From RPRB01 sp035543115 (GTDB taxonomy: Bacteria; Myxococcota; Myxococcia; Myxococcales; Myxococcaceae), in assembly GCA_035543115.1 (NCBI GenBank), contig DATKKF010000078.1:12975-76974 (forward strand): a stretch of DNA of 64,000 bases, read 5' to 3'. The notes beneath the pieces were generated by a model. The model was not told the origin of the DNA, ran no database searches, and saw nothing but the letters and a program-made list of their open reading frames with translations. Positions within the stretch are counted from its first letter, which is position 1. The number at the start of each line of letters is the position of its first letter. The position numbers and the translations under genes were made by a program. This document shows, piece by piece, positions 63,660-64,000 of the stretch.

Positions 63660-64000
63660 GTGAGCGCCCGTCCCGGTCCCATCCTGGTCGTCGACGCCTC
63701 TGCCGAGAGGCTCCGAGCCACGGTCGCCGTGCTGCGACATGCCTTCGGCCCCGCGTCGGTTCGAGGCACGACGGAAACCGGGGACGCCGCCGGGTGGATC
63801 GCGTGCGAGCGGCCCGCCGTGCTCGTCACACCCGCCGACACCGCGAACGCCCCGGGCGGATCGCTGGTCGAAGAGTTGCGTGGTCGCTGGGGACCCGTGC
63901 CCGTGGTGCTGACCCACGGACCCGGGTGCACAGCGTTCTCCCCTCCCGTGGCCCACCTCCCCGCCCCGGTCGATCCGGTGCGGTTGCGTTCGGAGGTCGG
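63660..64000 (+). CDS. Receiver-like (CheY-type) domain protein, start only
   Basis: From GTG 63660 an open frame of 113 codons runs off the window. The peptide begins RPGPILVVDASAERLRATVA, followed by AWIACERPAVLVTPADTANA and WGPVPVVLTHGPG, which is the strand-helix rhythm of a response-regulator receiver. The acidic pair is reduced to VDAS, the phosphorylated aspartate position reads VTPAD, and the KP switch is APVD, so phosphorylation is doubtful. What follows the receiver cannot be seen. Confidence 0.55.
   Translation, partial: MSARPGPILVVDASAERLRATVAVLRHAFGPASVRGTTETGDAAGWIACERPAVLVTPADTANAPGGSLVEELRGRWGPVPVVLTHGPGCTAFSPPVAHLPAPVDPVRLRSEV

Overview
The window is GC-rich throughout, tightly packed and mostly made of overlapping operons (ATGA, GTGA and TTGA junctions are frequent, and GTG/TTG starts are common). 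The gene set includes a high-potential iron-sulfur protein, a Ser/Thr kinase with a C-terminal PEGA-like domain, a zinc-ribbon plus TPR protein, a coenzyme-B12-type ribonucleotide reductase and LptF/LptG. This points to a chromosome of a Gram-negative deltaproteobacterium of the Myxococcota type; the taxonomic call is inference. No tRNA, rRNA, CRISPR array, insertion sequence or prophage was recognised.

Layout. 1-212: N-terminus of a sigma-70 factor. 572-3610 (minus): a coupled operon queD-folE-SDR-FAD oxidase, which looks like a pterin pathway. 3801-6727: a MocR-type regulator divergent from DoxX and EamA membrane proteins, with repeated operator-like sequences between them. 6858-9371: a hotdog thioesterase and a soluble GAF-PAS-PAS histidine kinase that resembles the tail of a larger kinase. 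9391-18528: isochorismatase-like hydrolase, ThDP lyase, ATP-grasp-like protein, Bax inhibitor-1 protein, HiPIP, then an OFA-type transporter, an oxalyl-CoA-synthetase-like enzyme and a ketopantoate-reductase-like enzyme; several of these fit C2 acid (oxalate) use. 18757-28939: ferredoxin, PLP decarboxylase, lipoprotein, NrdJ with a strong leader hairpin, DUF885 and M23 peptidases, DinB and ABM proteins.

29116-36253 (minus): a complete translationally coupled arginine operon, argC-argJB-argR-argG-argH-argF. ArgJ and an ArgB-like domain are fused in one protein, and the kinase domain has lost several signature residues. The promoter carries two ARG-box-like palindromes exactly 21 bp apart that overlap the -10 and the argC start. 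The 3' relic of a short-chain dehydrogenase gene lies just upstream.

36571-41076: a stand-alone acyltransferase (E2-type) domain, an acyl-CoA synthetase, and an Lrp-aminotransferase operon behind a long palindrome. 41158-54329: surface polysaccharide genes (polyprenyl-phosphate sugar transferase, two GT4 enzymes) and a six-gene operon purH-TPR-purD-lptF-lptG-ligase joining purine synthesis to LPS export. 54526-64000: a MerR regulator followed by a four-cysteine sigma-region-4-like protein, a Ser/Thr kinase, a lipoprotein, a very large patatin, a CPBP protein, a glycosyltransferase and the start of a receiver-like protein.
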